NCBI GenBank assembly: GCA_000320545.1 | Contig: ADNK01003122.1 | Coordinates: 1-41,099 of the forward strand | DNA length: 41,099 nucleotides | Source: Bigelowiella natans CCMP2755 | Lineage: Eukaryota > Cercozoa > Chlorarachniophyceae | Reading direction: 5' to 3' | Shown: positions 23,929-36,312 of the stretch, one piece after another | How positions within the stretch are numbered: the stretch's first letter is position 1 | Layout: each line of letters begins with the position of its first letter | Notes under the pieces: model-generated | What the model was told of the DNA's origin: nothing | Database searches by the model: none | The model's input: the letters and a program-made list of their open reading frames with translations, nothing else | Position numbers and translations under genes: made by a program

Positions 23929-25080
23929 TCATCTCATATTCGCAAAACATATTGGAAAAACGTACTGTGGTACAGCAGCAATGCAAAGCAACGATCCGAG
24001 AACACTGAAGAGTGAGAGTGCTTCATTCGTGGTTGAATAATTTCCATAGTACCATAGTAAAGTTTGAAGGATAGCTTGTGGAAACTGAAAAACAGCTTTA
24101 ATAGCCATTGAATCCTGAAGAGCCCCCGTAATTCTTTCCAAATTTTAGATATCAATAAAGGATACCTGCAGGCTATTAAGTCCAAATACCTTCCAGTAGC
24201 TAGTGACAAGATAAATTCGAATAGATGCCTCAAATGTAGAATGTTTAACAGAGCACGCATGCCTTGTCCAGGATATCTTCAAAACGTTTCTTGAGTTTTA
24301 TTTTTTATAAAATAACATCGATTCTGGAAATATAACCTGAAGGCTTCATAGTTATACTTCATGGTTTGGTATTTTCTTCGTCCCTTATCATCTATTCCCG
24401 CATCTTCTATCTGTTTTTGATATCGTGATTCTGCACAGACCGCTTGTTTTTGGCTTGATTGTCGAACGAATAAGGTTCATTTAAATCGTGTCGAGTTCCT
24501 TTTTATTTTGTATTGGGTGTTTTGTCTATTTATTAATACGCCTCATACAACCGGATAATAGGTGTGCTTGTCAGCAAGACAAAAGAAAACTCCTGGGCAC
24601 CCCTAATAATATGCAGAAACTATGTGAAATATATTTTTGGTTTTAAAAGTGAAGATCGTTACCACAAGAATTATCGTCAGGAAACCGTATCCAAATCTTT
24701 TCCATTCATTAAATTAGTTTCAGTTTAGGCCACATGCTGTATGTACCGTCGAAAGAATTCATTAAAGCTTTGTTCTTCGATATCTCTCAAACCATGCACC
24801 ACTAATGCGACCTAAATGAAGACACCAGGGATGAAATGTTTCGACATCTAACACAATCCCTATTCATTAAAGGATGTAAACAACATAGATGTCCAAACTC
24901 GAGCTTCCGTAGTAGATGACTGAATGAATAATGGACATATTTGAGTGTTAAGTCAGCTTCCTTGAAAGGGACCATGCACTCAATAAGTCGATGACACCTG
25001 TAGCAGTGACTGCCCATCCAAGTCTTCTCCAATTTAACTTCTGAATGTGTTGATGAAATTTTAGAGAATTTGTAATGCAA
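23929..25080 (-). CDS. Predicted multi-pass membrane protein (partly resolved, unrecognised)
   Basis: The best-supported exon is 24114-23929, after the acceptor GCTCTTCAG. It reads DSMAIKAVFQFPQAILQTLL, then a hydrophobic stretch (LFSVLGSLLCIAAVPQYVF) and the stop after CFANMR. An upstream exon ending at 24166 (YWKVFGLNSLQ, donor CTGCAG|GTATCC) joins it in phase 0. Further coding-like pieces on this strand lie near 24570 (EFSFVLLTSTPIIRLYEAY), 24820-24750 (VALVVHGLRDIEEQSFNEFF) and 25040-24960 (RRLGWAVTATGVIDLLSAW), but their joins are not worked out. The PQ...LQ pattern recalls XK-related membrane proteins only weakly. The start is unknown. The gene would be divergent from the SAP-domain gene. 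Confidence 0.4.
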
Positions 25081-25745
25081 TCTGGTGTCAAATTATGCTG
25101 CAGCTATATTTAAGTTAATGCAGTCTAAAAGTAAATCATGTAGGTAGCACCTTTCGTGCTCCAGTTCCTTCGTCTGCGGGTGCGGAGGAGTTTGCATCAC
25201 TTTGACAAGACGGCATTTGTTTCGCAAAGAACAATTTGTACAATGGTCATTTACCACATCTACATGACCAAAAATGTAACAATAATTGCAAACCTCCTTT
25301 GTCGCACTATGTCATTGCGCCTAATTATAATTCGGGATGATATCGCAGCAAGTTTTGCAATGAATAATTTGCATTGACAGCATGGATACGATCCTGTATT
25401 GTCGTAATGTGCTATTGCGCCTTATTACAGCTTCATGTTCCTTCAACTTGGTTGTCGCACCTATTTATGTGCATGTTCTCTTCAATGAAAAGGTCCAGAT
25501 TCCAACAAAGAGCTTGATAGATCAAAGGTCACATCGTTCTACCTCAGCCTGTTACACTTTGAAAGAGCAAATCTACGTTGCAGCATAGATCTAGAGATGT
25601 TGTTTCCCGAAAGAATAGCTTTCAGCAGGGTTATAAATGCTGAGATTACGGTATGGAGTGATTTGCATTAACAAAACACAAGCGTGACACATAGGCACTT
25701 GTTTCATTAAATCCACCAGTTAAAGCATGAACCAGGTTGTAAAAT

Positions 25746-27477
25746 TTGTATCAGCAAAATCTGATTTCAGTAGAAGCACGCCTAACTGGACTAAAGTCTC
25801 AATTAGAAGTTTCCTGTCCCCTCGGAAGGATTGAAAGGATATTATCAATGAACTACGACCTAATGTGTTGTACATGTGAAGATAAAATTTATACTTTTAT
25901 TTTGGCCGAAGAGGAATCTATTGCTGAAGAAATAGTGACTGGGATATTTTCTAAAGCCCTACAAAGTTCCTTTCAAAAAAGCAGCACGCCTGTGGAAGTT
26001 TCTTTTAGGATAGCTTTACCGATTAACAACACTATGCTGCAAAATGCTTTACAAAACAAATTTGAGATGCTAATGAAACTGAAATGGGGATACTTCCCAG
26101 CCAAAGATAAGATATTGATTAAGGTTTCAATCTTAAAATGTAAAATTATGAAATTAAAATTGAGCATATTTTAGGGTTCTTTACCGCTAGGAGATGAAAC
26201 CGAAACGCGAGAGGCAGTGCAAATATCTATAGGCGTAAGCAATAAGGCAAAAAAAGTTAGCATCAATATTAAGGTTGTAAAGTTTACAAGTATGTTGTTA
26301 GAATAAAATCTGTCTAAGACTTTGCTTTCTTTAGATTTTCTTTGTTTCATTAAAAGGAATAAATGTAGAAGCCCTTAAATTGATGCCCTTCCTAAGAAAT
26401 AATCCGCAACCAGTTCATGTTCTGCCTAAATTTTCAAAAGCCTTTCTGGTGGGTTTAGCTGCTAAGCATTCAGATGTTGATCTGGAATTCAAGTTGGATA
26501 GGAACCCATTTACGTATAGACTGAGTCAATTTTGGTTGGATAAATACAGTATTCGGCTACCGAAGGAATACACAAGGGTGTTTATCTATTTTCCGTTCTT
26601 CAATAGACCCATGACATATCCTTCTTGTTGCATCTTTGAGAACGATTTGGTGATTCTCCGTAGGACACTATCTCATTTGGATCAGAAAGAAAACATTTTT
26701 GAGAAAATTTATGCTTACCTACAAGGTTTGACTATCTCCGAGCATCGCTTATTTGATGCATTTCACGTTCAAGGAGGTTTACATTTACATTCAAGATTTT
26801 TAGACAATAATCTCCTCATTACAAAACAACAACGAACGAAGACATTTGCCGGGGCCATATTCGAAAAAGCTTCTAATCTCACTACTCATAAGATTCCCCT
26901 AGAAAATTCTATGGAGTGGGGCAATGGGAAACCGCGTATTACATTACGGTCTTTTAAGAGGTCATCCAAAGACGCCGTTATGTCTCCTGGAATGTTGATA
27001 GATGACTTGAATTCGGCAACATCCCTTGGTGGAAAATCACCAAAGAACACATTACTTATGAAACAGAATAACACTACTGAAATTTCACAGAAAGAGATAC
27101 CAGATATGAAAATCAACGCATCATCCAAGACAAGCGTCTTCTCCGGTAAAACCCATCCTCTTAGAACCTTATCAAATGTGAAGGGAAAACGTAAACAACA
27201 TGTCAACAAAAGGAGGCCATGCAACCTACGTAATGTACAACAATTGCAAACAAGCAATACTGATGAAGATAAGAAACATGATTTTCAAGACACCCAACCA
27301 ATTGCTTATAGAGGTGGTACCGACTCATCATCCATTAATAGACGTGTCAATTACAACAAAATGAAGGTAAAAGAACTTAAAGCAAAATTGAGAGCTCTTG
27401 GATTGAAAGTTGGAGGCCGCAAAACCGAACTTATATCCCGTCTAAAGCACCATTCTGACAATCCGACGAGTTTCTGA
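25746..27477 (+). CDS. SAP-domain protein (otherwise unrecognised)
   Basis: Three exons chain in frame: about 25746-26123, 26175-26289 and 26357-27477 (TGA at 27475). The first exon starts after an uncertain acceptor (GTATCAG or TTTCAG), and upstream exons probably exist between 25.1 and 25.7 kb. The N-terminal half (VEARLTGLKSQLEVSCPLG, then FRIALPINNTMLQNALQ) and middle (AFLVGLAAKHSDVDLEF, VFIYFPFFNRPMTYPS) look like a folded alpha/beta domain I cannot name. A basic, Ser/Thr-rich linker leads to a C-terminal SAP motif (MKVKELKAKLRALGLKVGGR, then ELISRLKHH). SAP motifs bind DNA or RNA, so a nuclear or organellar nucleic-acid role is likely. Ku70 also ends in SAP, but I see no Ku core. Convergent with the IQGAP-type gene. 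Confidence 0.6.
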
Positions 27478-28363
27478 GTCATGAGATAGATGGCTTGGAA
27501 ATGGCGCGTGCGAAGAAGTGATGTCTAGATGTGTCCGCACTTGGAATAATTCGGAGTTTGAGCTAACGCCACATGCACATTTAGATGTCTTGCGTGGACA
27601 ACGCTAGCAGCAATGCATCTGTGGTCTCACGTACATGATCGACATCCACAGCAGGCATGCACGCATCGAATGCAAGTGAACAAGATGTAGCACAAGATTT
27701 CTAATCAAAAACCATGCATGTGTTCGAATGGCCTTAGACCATTTAGAAATATCGATCGGAACTGAGTAGACACGGCACGTACCTATAGAATTCATCAATT
27801 GCATGCCACAGCCACATGCATGAATGCGCCATGTAGATACGACACCCGTAGTCAGTGTGCTTGCGCTCAAGTGTAGCAGTGGCCATGCATTGCCAACGAA
27901 AAAATCATTGAAGTTGTCCATCATTGAAACATGCTCATGCATGCGGCGCGTCGCAAACAACTGATGAGTTCCATCAACGCATCTGTGATGTGCACGCTAG
28001 CACGCACGTGCAGCATGGCAATGCTATAATGCGTGTCTGCAGGCATGCTAGCATGCTAGCATGCGTAAATCGAAGGTTGTGTGCGTGATGAAAATCTAGA
28101 AACAGTCAGTGTTTAGGGAGTGAGCAAGACATTAGGGATAGCACTAGAGTAGTTAAACTTTTCGAATGAAGAATTGAACACCTAGACATTCTACATGTTA
28201 TAAAATGAGAGCACCAATGCTAGCTTGCCTCCTTAGCACAGCTATAATCAATACCCACAGGGACGTATCGACGACAACTCTTTTTTTGAAAATGTAACGA
28301 ATTAGATGCAATTAATTTTAATCCAGCATCATTGGTATCTAGTGTATCCTCTTGATGCCATAC
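27478..28363. other. Intergenic CTAG/TGCA-rich island
   Basis: Lies between the convergent SAP-domain and IQGAP-type genes. Words such as GATGTCTAGATGTG (near 27520) and GCATGCTAGCATGCTAGCAT (near 28042) are dense from 27500 to about 28060, then fade. No coding evidence. Confidence 0.6.
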
Positions 28364-28878
28364 TTAAATCCCAAAGGTTCGCCTTAAAAAATGTTCTAAT
28401 TTCTTCACATCAAACCTGACGCCTTCTATAGCGTCATAAAAGCGTTCTCTGAGCACATTTATAAATTATAATTACATAAGCAACTGAAGTAAATAATATT
28501 TGAACCAATCCAATTGCAACTATCGAGAGGATGACTTCTGCGTCATGATAGAATCAGCGTCATCATATTAGGATGTGTAATATGTAGCCGAGCAAAACAC
28601 TTACTCACCCTTTTTCTTGTATCCTCATGAGGTCGTTGATGCTGAAGGAAGCTACAAACCTTTTTTTCCTGAAACTTTGTAGAATCTTTGACCTGAAAAA
28701 GCCTAAGCTACCTACCAAATAGAAAGGATGAAGGAAGAAGTAGAAGGAGGAAAATAAGATGACAAATCTATCTGAACGATATTTCCTTATTAACCACAGA
28801 TAGCAACACTTGAAGTGAAAGAGCGTTGATTGGATAGGGACCTCAGAAAGAAGGAAATAAGAAAGCTATATTATATAT

Positions 28879-28915
<37 letters not shown>

Positions 28916-31900
28916 GTGTGTGTGTGTGTGTATAATGTTTGTGTGTTTATAAAAGAACCAGATCGGTCAATTGGGAGTTCCGTCGTAACAAGTAATATAT
29001 TCTATTCTACCTGTGTAGTATTTCTTGATTACATAACTATCCGTTGCGATGCATGTAAAATGGAATTCATTTTCGTCAGCATCGTCCTCAGCCTAAATAA
29101 TCCAACAAATACTTAATTTTTAACATTTTGGGTAACTTCTCAAGTAGAAGCCGATTTATAAAATCATTTACAACAGATAGGCAACTACTCATTCATAGCA
29201 AAAACACACAGCCTTCGCTAACACTGACCATGATGACAACTGCATGGATAACTACCATATATTCAATCCTCACCTGCACTATAACCCCAAGTGCTTTAAG
29301 TACGTTCAGGCTGAATGTCTTCTTTTTCTAATGTAACATTTGATTGGTTTTTATCGATTTGTCGTTAAATGTCTTCTCAATCTAGAAGAAGAAGTATGTT
29401 TTTCAATTCAAACTTGCATCACTACCTTCTCTTCAGCAGCTATTGCTGATACCGATGTTCCGTGTATACTACTTTTACTCAGGTTTGAGCCCGAAGTTTT
29501 ACCACCGGAGCCAGTTTTGACTTGGACCAGATAGTCTTTGTAGAAGCTAGGTAGACGATTCGAATAGGTGTCGGGGTGATGATGATGAGGATGATGATGA
29601 TGTTGATAGTTTCAGGGGAAATAGGAATAGTAGGCTCCGTTTCAAAATGCTGTCGCTGCTGCTTCTGCTGAAACTAGTGAACATCATCATACACTATATA
29701 ATCCAATACTGCTTGCTCCAAAACCATCACTATCAAATCAATCATAATTATGTGGAAAACACACCTTCTTTGGGTCACAAGCTCCGCGGTTCTTTCGACG
29801 AGAGTATCACGTGAATTTTTCACTATTTCCATCCGCTCCAGCAGCCTTTCTTTCATTTGAGCTCTAATGTTTTATTTGATGCGACTTAGTATTGTAAATT
29901 TGAGGGAAATTTGGTCGTTGTTAGAATACCTTCTAGCATAATTTTGCACCATAGACCAGAAAGCCTTGTTGGTGATATTGGACTGCTCTTCGCTCTGTTC
30001 ATCTACTACGACTACTTTCGGTCCTGTAACCTCTTCTTCAAGTCCTTCTCTTCTTCCTTCTTTTTTTTTATGTTTGTATCCAATAGCAATCTTCTTCTTT
30101 CCTCTTATAATGCTAGTACTGTTACTATCACTGCTGCTTTTCTTGCAGTCGTCGTGATCGTTCCGTATAATTCTAAAATCCTCATCATCCTCATCACCAT
30201 TACTATTTGTGGAGACCACTAAATTGATCCATTGCATCGTTTTGTCTACTAACTCAGAAGATGTCAAAGACGTGTCTGATTGATTTGCTTCGCGCCCTAT
30301 CAGCTCTTCTTTCACCCCACTTATGTACTCTAGAATGTTTCCTTCCTTTACATCAGCAACTTCCTTCCTTGAAGACCGGCACAATTTTTGTAACGACTCC
30401 TCCTCCTCCTAAAGTATGTATAAAACAGTAGTGATGCTTATGATGTAGAGGATGGTGATAGTAGTAAACGATAGAAGAGTATAATATTGAGGAATCTTGG
30501 TAGTGGTAATAATAATGATAATGATGATAATACTAAATACCATGAAATTCCCTTTTCGCATGCTGCCTAAATTCTGCTGTGTTACACCTAAAGAAACAGA
30601 GCAGTCGCTGTCGTCGTTCTTATCATCATATTCATCATTGTGGTCATAACAATCTCAATCTTAGTTTTAATAATAAAGATATCTTCTCTCTCCTTTTGTC
30701 CCTTAACATTGTACGAAATACATTACCATTACCACTCTATTTAAAGTTAAAATAATGTTGGTGTTGCCTCATTGAGTGGTTATTTAGAGGATCACTTCCC
30801 ACTACAGTGTATCTCACCGTACCGATTTTTTATAAGTTTCTACAACATATTATTTTTCTTCATACCATATTTCTTCAAATCCGAAATGCTTGAAATCGGA
30901 ATTTCAAGAATGATAGAGCGACGATCATATTTAACAGTAAGGTCATTGGGGAGCTTCTCGACAGTGTTTCTAAATACAGTGGTATGATTAGTTGAATAGT
31001 CAGCTTCTCGACAGTGTTTCTAAATACAGTGGGGTATGATTAGTTGAATAGTCAGCTGAAGTGTTTCTAAATACAGTGGTATGATTAGTTGAATAGTCAG
31101 CTGAAGTAAGTGGTGGGTAAATTATGTCACTTCATAACAGATTGTTCTATCTTAATACCGTAAGAAATTATCTGACTCCTCAGGTGGGACAATTGAATCC
31201 AAATTTCCTTTCTGGAGTATAGTATGGTATGCATCAAATTTAATATAATCATCACGTTAAATGCATAGACAAATTCGTAACATTCTATAGAAAGATTCTT
31301 CGCTCAACGTGCACGTAATTATCTTCATGTAGCATAGATATAGTGCAACACAGCTGTTACATTATAAATATTCAAAGCTAGTTAATATTTATTTTTACCA
31401 AATGCGTGTGCAGCAAATGTATTTGCTCATATGTTAAACGAATTGGCCGTATGGAATTTGATGACAAAAGTTCATCATCCTGAATATAGCAGCACATAAA
31501 AAGCATGGAGAAAAGTTTATTGATCCTTGTTCCAGAAGGTTACTAGTACGGCACGAACAATTATGACTGAACGAATGCTCGAAGAAGCGTTGAATTATCG
31601 TATGTAGGCTGCTGCTTGCATGTTTGTGTCAACAACAACACTGAGTGCTCTCATTTTCCCCCAGAGACAGTACACAATAAACATCATACTTAAAATATTA
31701 TCAATACTGCAGCGTGTATGTGTATGCGTGTCCTTTCCTTCTCTCTTCAACTCTCTCTCTCTCTCTCTCTCTCTCTCCCCCCCCCCCCCCCCCTTCTCTT
31801 TTTCTCGCCTGGAGATTCCTTTGGAGAGTGCCTACTGCCACGACAGCTTTAAAGAACTCGGTCATGCCCTTTAAAGAAATAAGTGAAGAAAGAATAGTTG

Positions 31901-33846
31901 GTCAGGTAATGATTGATTGATCCATTCACTGTGTTGAACTGTAACTCTACTAATGAATAATATTGATTGACTAACTGAAGGAAGGATGATCCAAATACGT
32001 CGTTTCTTCTCATCGAGAAGCACTGTTTTTAGAATTGATACTAATACAACTACTATTATGTCTCCTACCGTTCGATGCTGTTCGAGAAAATCATTACATA
32101 TCGCCATGTATTTTTCCTTGATCCCAAAAGCCTTTCCATTAGAGAGATTTTGTAGAACCTAAAATACCAAAAATTTTATAAGTACTTCGAATACACACTT
32201 GGTATCGATGATGGTGACGACGACGAAACAACAAGAATAATATTCATTTTTCGATCAATCATAGGAAAATCGAGTAGATGTAACAGAATCGAGTTGCATG
32301 GCATATCTGTGCTGCTGCCACATTGATGGTTTAATGAATATACCCCACCACCACCACCACCACCTTGGCTACAAGAATTAGATTCCTGCGTCGGACTTTG
32401 ACTAAATTTCCACACGGAAATATGGTCGATGGGTTCACAATTACAGGGTTCAAATAGCGCAAATAGATAAAACCTAGAACGAACAACAATCACAACAACA
32501 ATGGTAATAACAATTGTAACGATGATGATCACGATCATGATGATAACAATGATAAAATAATGTAATATTAATATCAAATATGTGGTGTGAGTTTGCGGGT
32601 GGTCTGCTCTTAGCTCCTCTCTCTCAGCACTGCTCTTTTTCTGCCCTCCACAACAGTTTTTCTAATGTTTCTTTATTGGCATATTGTCAGTCTCCTTGGG
32701 CAATCAGTAGTACCTCCAACAAGTTTGTCAAGATTCTTTGCACTTAGATCAGGGAAGATGCTCTTTCCAATTTCTCCTACCTAATGATGGAATTATTCAG
32801 TCGTTAGAGGTGGTGTCATCAAAAACTATTGAACTATTACAGAACTAACGAAAATAGGGACAATATACATAATACCCTCTTGCAAATCCAACGAATGCCA
32901 AAGGGAATGTCGTCTACGCACTGGACGATTCTTTAGAACAAAATTAAACATTATGAATCAGTACAACTTCTTCTGTGCAGAAGGGCTGAACCCCTCTTTA
33001 TTAACATATACTCTGGTACGTACCTGATGACACACAGACCACTACTGCTACTCTACTTACTACTACTGGTGATGATGCTGCTAGTAGTAGTAGTACCTTT
33101 TAAATATATCTGTGCAAATACGAAGCAATTCTTTAACCCTTCTCTTTTGGACTTCTATCACGCGAACATCCTGAATGAAGAGGAAATTTTCCAATTAAGC
33201 TCCTACGTGCACTGATGTTATATGTACTTTTTGGATTTAACTATTTATGGAGAAAAGGACTTGAAATAAACATTTTATGAAGAAAAGGATAAAGACGGAT
33301 ATGGGGGGGTAGCAGAAGTAGCTCTGACTACTGCCAGACAGCAAACTAGTACATTGAAATAGTGGGGAAGTAGTGGTAAATGATACTGTTAAGTAGTAGC
33401 GAAGGTTGTGCAGTCTTTGAACAACATGATGGGGGAAGAAGCAGGAGGTCAGAGGGAGAGGGAAAAGAAAACATCTTCACTTTCTCAGCGTCTCTATTGT
33501 ATATAAGTGCCTTTTCACCCAGATTGTCAATTTCTCTGAAACAGCAGATAACAGCAGATAAGAAAGAAATGGACAATCTGCCATTTTATGGTGATTCCTT
33601 CTTAAAAAGAAGGAAGGAAGTCATTAGAGCTACTACTACTACTACTACTACTACTCTCCACTACTATACAAATAGCTTGAGAATAGTGCTATATATTATC
33701 CACTGCTATACAATATAGCTTGGGAATAATGCTATAATATAGTTTCCCTAATGACAAAGGAGAAAAACAATTATAATGAGCATATTATCAGCTAAAGAAA
33801 AAGATGTCTCATCTTCTTAGTACATACTGCTTGTATATCTATCTAC

Positions 33847-33885
<39 letters not shown>

Positions 33886-35240
33886 CTTAGGATTTCTGAG
33901 GGTCTTAATTCTAAATTATCTTTCGATTCAATGAGTTTTTTGAGAGGATCATGAAGAATAGTTCTCAAAACCGTTAATCCCTAATAGGTTGTCACGAACC
34001 AAACATAATCATCATAACGGAATATGTGATTGTAAGCACTCTTTTACCCTTCCTCTTGTTGCATAAGCATCAAAGAGCCTGGTGGTGATAGTTGCTGTAC
34101 GAAATAGACTGTTGATTCCTACATCTTTCTCTTTCTGCATTGTTTGTGAGATAGAATAAAGAAATGAGATATAAGATTCTACTGAAGATCTAGAGCAAAC
34201 AGTCTTTACTGGTATCTGTGTGTGCAGCACCACCTGATCTCTTATTTCTCTCTCCAGCATCAGTTCAAAGAATTCTAGCAAAAGCCGTTCCTCTCGAGGA
34301 TCATGCTAAAAATCATCATATGGTTATTCTCAAAAACATATATATATATACTATGATAAAATCAAATACCAATAGCAATGAACCCCAGAAATTGCGTAGA
34401 CATTTTCAAAAGAAACGACGTTACTACCTGGTCTCCAAACAACTCAAAAATCACCATTTGAGTGAAACTTTCCGTAGCTTTGACAGGTAGAACTTGTGCG
34501 AAAGCTGACAAATAGCTACCACAATAACATCATAATTATTTCTGGGCTGATATTTCAGTGATTTAATCATATCAAATAGCAGCAGTGTCTGTCTGTTATG
34601 CACCGTGGTTGGTTTTGCAATACGTGAGCCACCGTAGCAAAAGCTTCCCTATATTATACAATTGTCAGTACCCGCTGATTTTTAAAACCTCTTTTGATTG
34701 TTATATTACTCATGATCTAAAACAAGATCCTTTTCTCCTGCTTCAATCATGGTCATTGTATCCTCGATGTACATTCTCTACGCATAAACCACAACAAAAA
34801 TGAAAGGAGGACGCTTATGACATCGCCATTAGCAAACGAGAAGATTTTGGCACACTTTATCTATCGAACTCTTCTTTTTCCTAACGGCCAAGCCAATCTG
34901 ATCCATGTAGAATTTAATCGCAGCTTGCAACATGAAATTTTTCCTGTGCATCAAATGATTATCAAAATATTAGCAAAACAACATGATATAACAGGTAGAA
35001 TATACCTTGCAATTTTCAGTACTTCTTGTCTAAGCAAGCGTATCTTGCTCTCTAATTTGGCACTCTCATCAACCTGGATACCATTTTAGGTGGTCTTATT
35101 GGTCATAGGCAAACATTACTTGGAGAAGGAGAAATAATTATTGGACTACTAATACTCACCATTTTCTTCACTTCCGCATCTCTTAGAAGCTGCAAGCCTT
35201 TTCTTAGATCGAATTTTGATTCTTCCCTTGCCACCTCGAC
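28364..35240 (-). CDS. IQGAP-type RasGAP protein (GRD plus RasGAP C-terminal domain)
   Basis: Resolved exons on the minus strand: 35240-35160, 35073-35006, 34943-34856, 34777-34710, 34648-34604, 34515-34428, 34305-34210, 34134-34048, 33980-33886, 33535-33481, 33170-33097, 32930-32876, 32780-32714, 32473-32364, 32158-32069, 31868-31809 (GC donor), 31479-31399, 31211-31159, 30969-30866, 30587-30541, 30408-29930, 29863-29765, 29546-29426, 29327-29274, 29092-29011, 28702-28609 and 28448-28364. They sum to 2526 nt, or 841 residues, in frame. A coiled N-terminal part leads to the GAP-related domain: FGDQHDPREERLLLEFFELM, INSLFRTATITTR, ESKDNLELRPSEILR, CVDDIPFGIRWICK, YLRYLNPVIVNP and RRNLILVAKVLQNLSNGKAF. 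The C-terminal RGCT has FYKDYLVQV, TFSLNVLKALGVIVQ and VRFDVKKLEHFLRRTF. IQGAP-family proteins scaffold the actin cortex and bind Rac/Cdc42. No calponin-homology domain is seen, like the short Dictyostelium forms. The N-terminus upstream of 35240 (to about 35600) is unresolved. Confidence 0.85.
30951..31097 (-). repeat. Three tandem copies (about 45-52 bases) of a splice-acceptor region
   Basis: Plus-strand unit AGCTTCTCGACAGTGTTTCT, then AAATACAGTGG(GG)TATGATTAGTTGAATAGT, at 30951-31000, 31001-31052 and 31053-31097 (third copy shorter). On the gene's strand each copy holds a possible branch region (CAACTAATC) and the acceptor GTATTTAG. Only the last one in transcription order (30969) is in frame. 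Confidence 0.95.
31750..31793. repeat. (CT)n followed by a C-homopolymer
   Basis: A CT tract runs straight into about 17 C. On the IQGAP-type gene's sense strand this is G-run then GA repeat, about 20 bases after the proposed GC donor at 31808-31807. Confidence 0.95.
33849..33881. repeat. (CA)n microsatellite next to a donor
   Basis: On the minus strand the TG tract begins immediately after the donor CTAAG|GTTTGTG of the exon ending at 33886. Confidence 0.9.
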
Positions 35241-36300
35241 CTAGCGAAAGAGCCCCAGCGAATCAAAATTTTGTCTCCATCAATGTACAGCAAATGCTTA
35301 GCAATACCAAGAGAGCATGCTTTGGCCCTTTTTGCTGCAGTCGTTGTTCCATTATCGTTCGTCCCTTTGAAGATTCCCTTGAAGACGTTCAGATGCTTTT
35401 TCCCTGCGACTATATAGCCCCATTACACAGACTGGTCCGCTATTCCTTCTTAAGTCTCGGTGTTCTGGCTCGACAGAGTAGTCCCCTCCCCTTTGAAAAT
35501 ATGACATTGATTTAATAGATTTAACAGTGCTAATCCTCCACTTTGGTTCTGCATCCACCACCTACCTTTTTCCAAATTCTGCCTTGTTTTAGAAAGTCCC
35601 GTTGCTTCGTTGGTTGGTTGGCGGGTTCTCTCTCCCCCTCCTTCTGTTTGTTCTTGGTGGGTATTATTATCCTCTCAACTATGTGGCTTGACTACTACTC
35701 GGCGAGTATTATATGTGTATTACGCTAGTACAGGCCTGTAGTAGGAGTACCATGTCGTTATGTCGTTACAATAATCTTACATCGAATCTTATCAACTATA
35801 TCTATAGTTTCCATGTCGTTACCTTGTAAATGACCTCCACCTCTTGATACAACACCAGTAGACATAAGAACAGATGGAAACCCCATGTAAAGCCTATGTT
35901 ACGACATGCCAATGATGTCTAGATTCCTATATTTTCCATTCCACATGTAGATCTAATATTTATTGGAGCATCTAGATCTACGATCTATCCGGGATGATAA
36001 TCCAAATCCAACAATAACAACATTTAAATCTACAAATAATCTCACGCTGTCAAATAATTTACGATGTTCATAGGTAAAAAAAAATGATATAGTAGTCGAT
36101 CAGTAGATTAGTGTACTGATTAACAGTAGATCCAATGGAAGATAGAAATGATCATGATCGGTACTGATTTGATACGATGAGAGGAAAGAGGTGGAGGAAG
36201 ACCAACGTTAGAATATGGACGAAGTTATTTTCCCATTGGTAAAGGAAGATCTCATAGAAAGAAATATAGCCATGAGGAACAACTGATCGGCAAAACACTG
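35241..36300. promoter_or_regulatory. 5' region of the IQGAP-type gene and intergenic spacer
   Basis: Should hold the unresolved N-terminal exon(s) of the IQGAP-type gene. A minus-strand frame near 35560-35430 (VDAEPKWRISTVKSIKSM) and a good donor-like site (AAAAAG|GTAGGT near 35566) are candidates, but no chain could be fixed. The rest, to about 36300, shows no coding frame and probably includes divergent promoters. Confidence 0.4.
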
Positions 36301-36312
36301 TGATTCTCAACG

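Noticed and set aside
24802-25080. Cys/His-rich minus-strand frame (CYRCHRL, CVRC) as a zinc finger
   Set aside because: Another frame of the same strand gives hydrophobic membrane-protein-like segments and fits the neighbouring exons better; the cysteine spacing matches no finger type I know.
29540-29660. An extra C-terminal Ser-rich exon ending the IQGAP-type protein near 29552
   Set aside because: Skipping it joins the 29765 donor to the 29546 acceptor in phase and yields the expected RGCT domain and a stop at 28364.
31411-31494. Plus-strand frame NVFAHMLNELAVWNLMTKV
   Set aside because: It is antisense to the phase-consistent IQGAP-type exon 31479-31399 (RPIRLTYEQIHLLHTHL), which aligns with the expected domain order.
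35241-35430. Minus-strand open frame reading KKHLNVFKGIFKGTNDNG and KHLLYIDGDKILIRWG
   Set aside because: It overlaps the pyrimidine-rich acceptor of the well-supported exon starting at 35240 and is out of frame with it, so it is treated as an intronic shadow.
35216-35515. 99-codon plus-strand open frame
   Set aside because: Antisense to the IQGAP-type 5' region, with no recognisable motif and no splice support.
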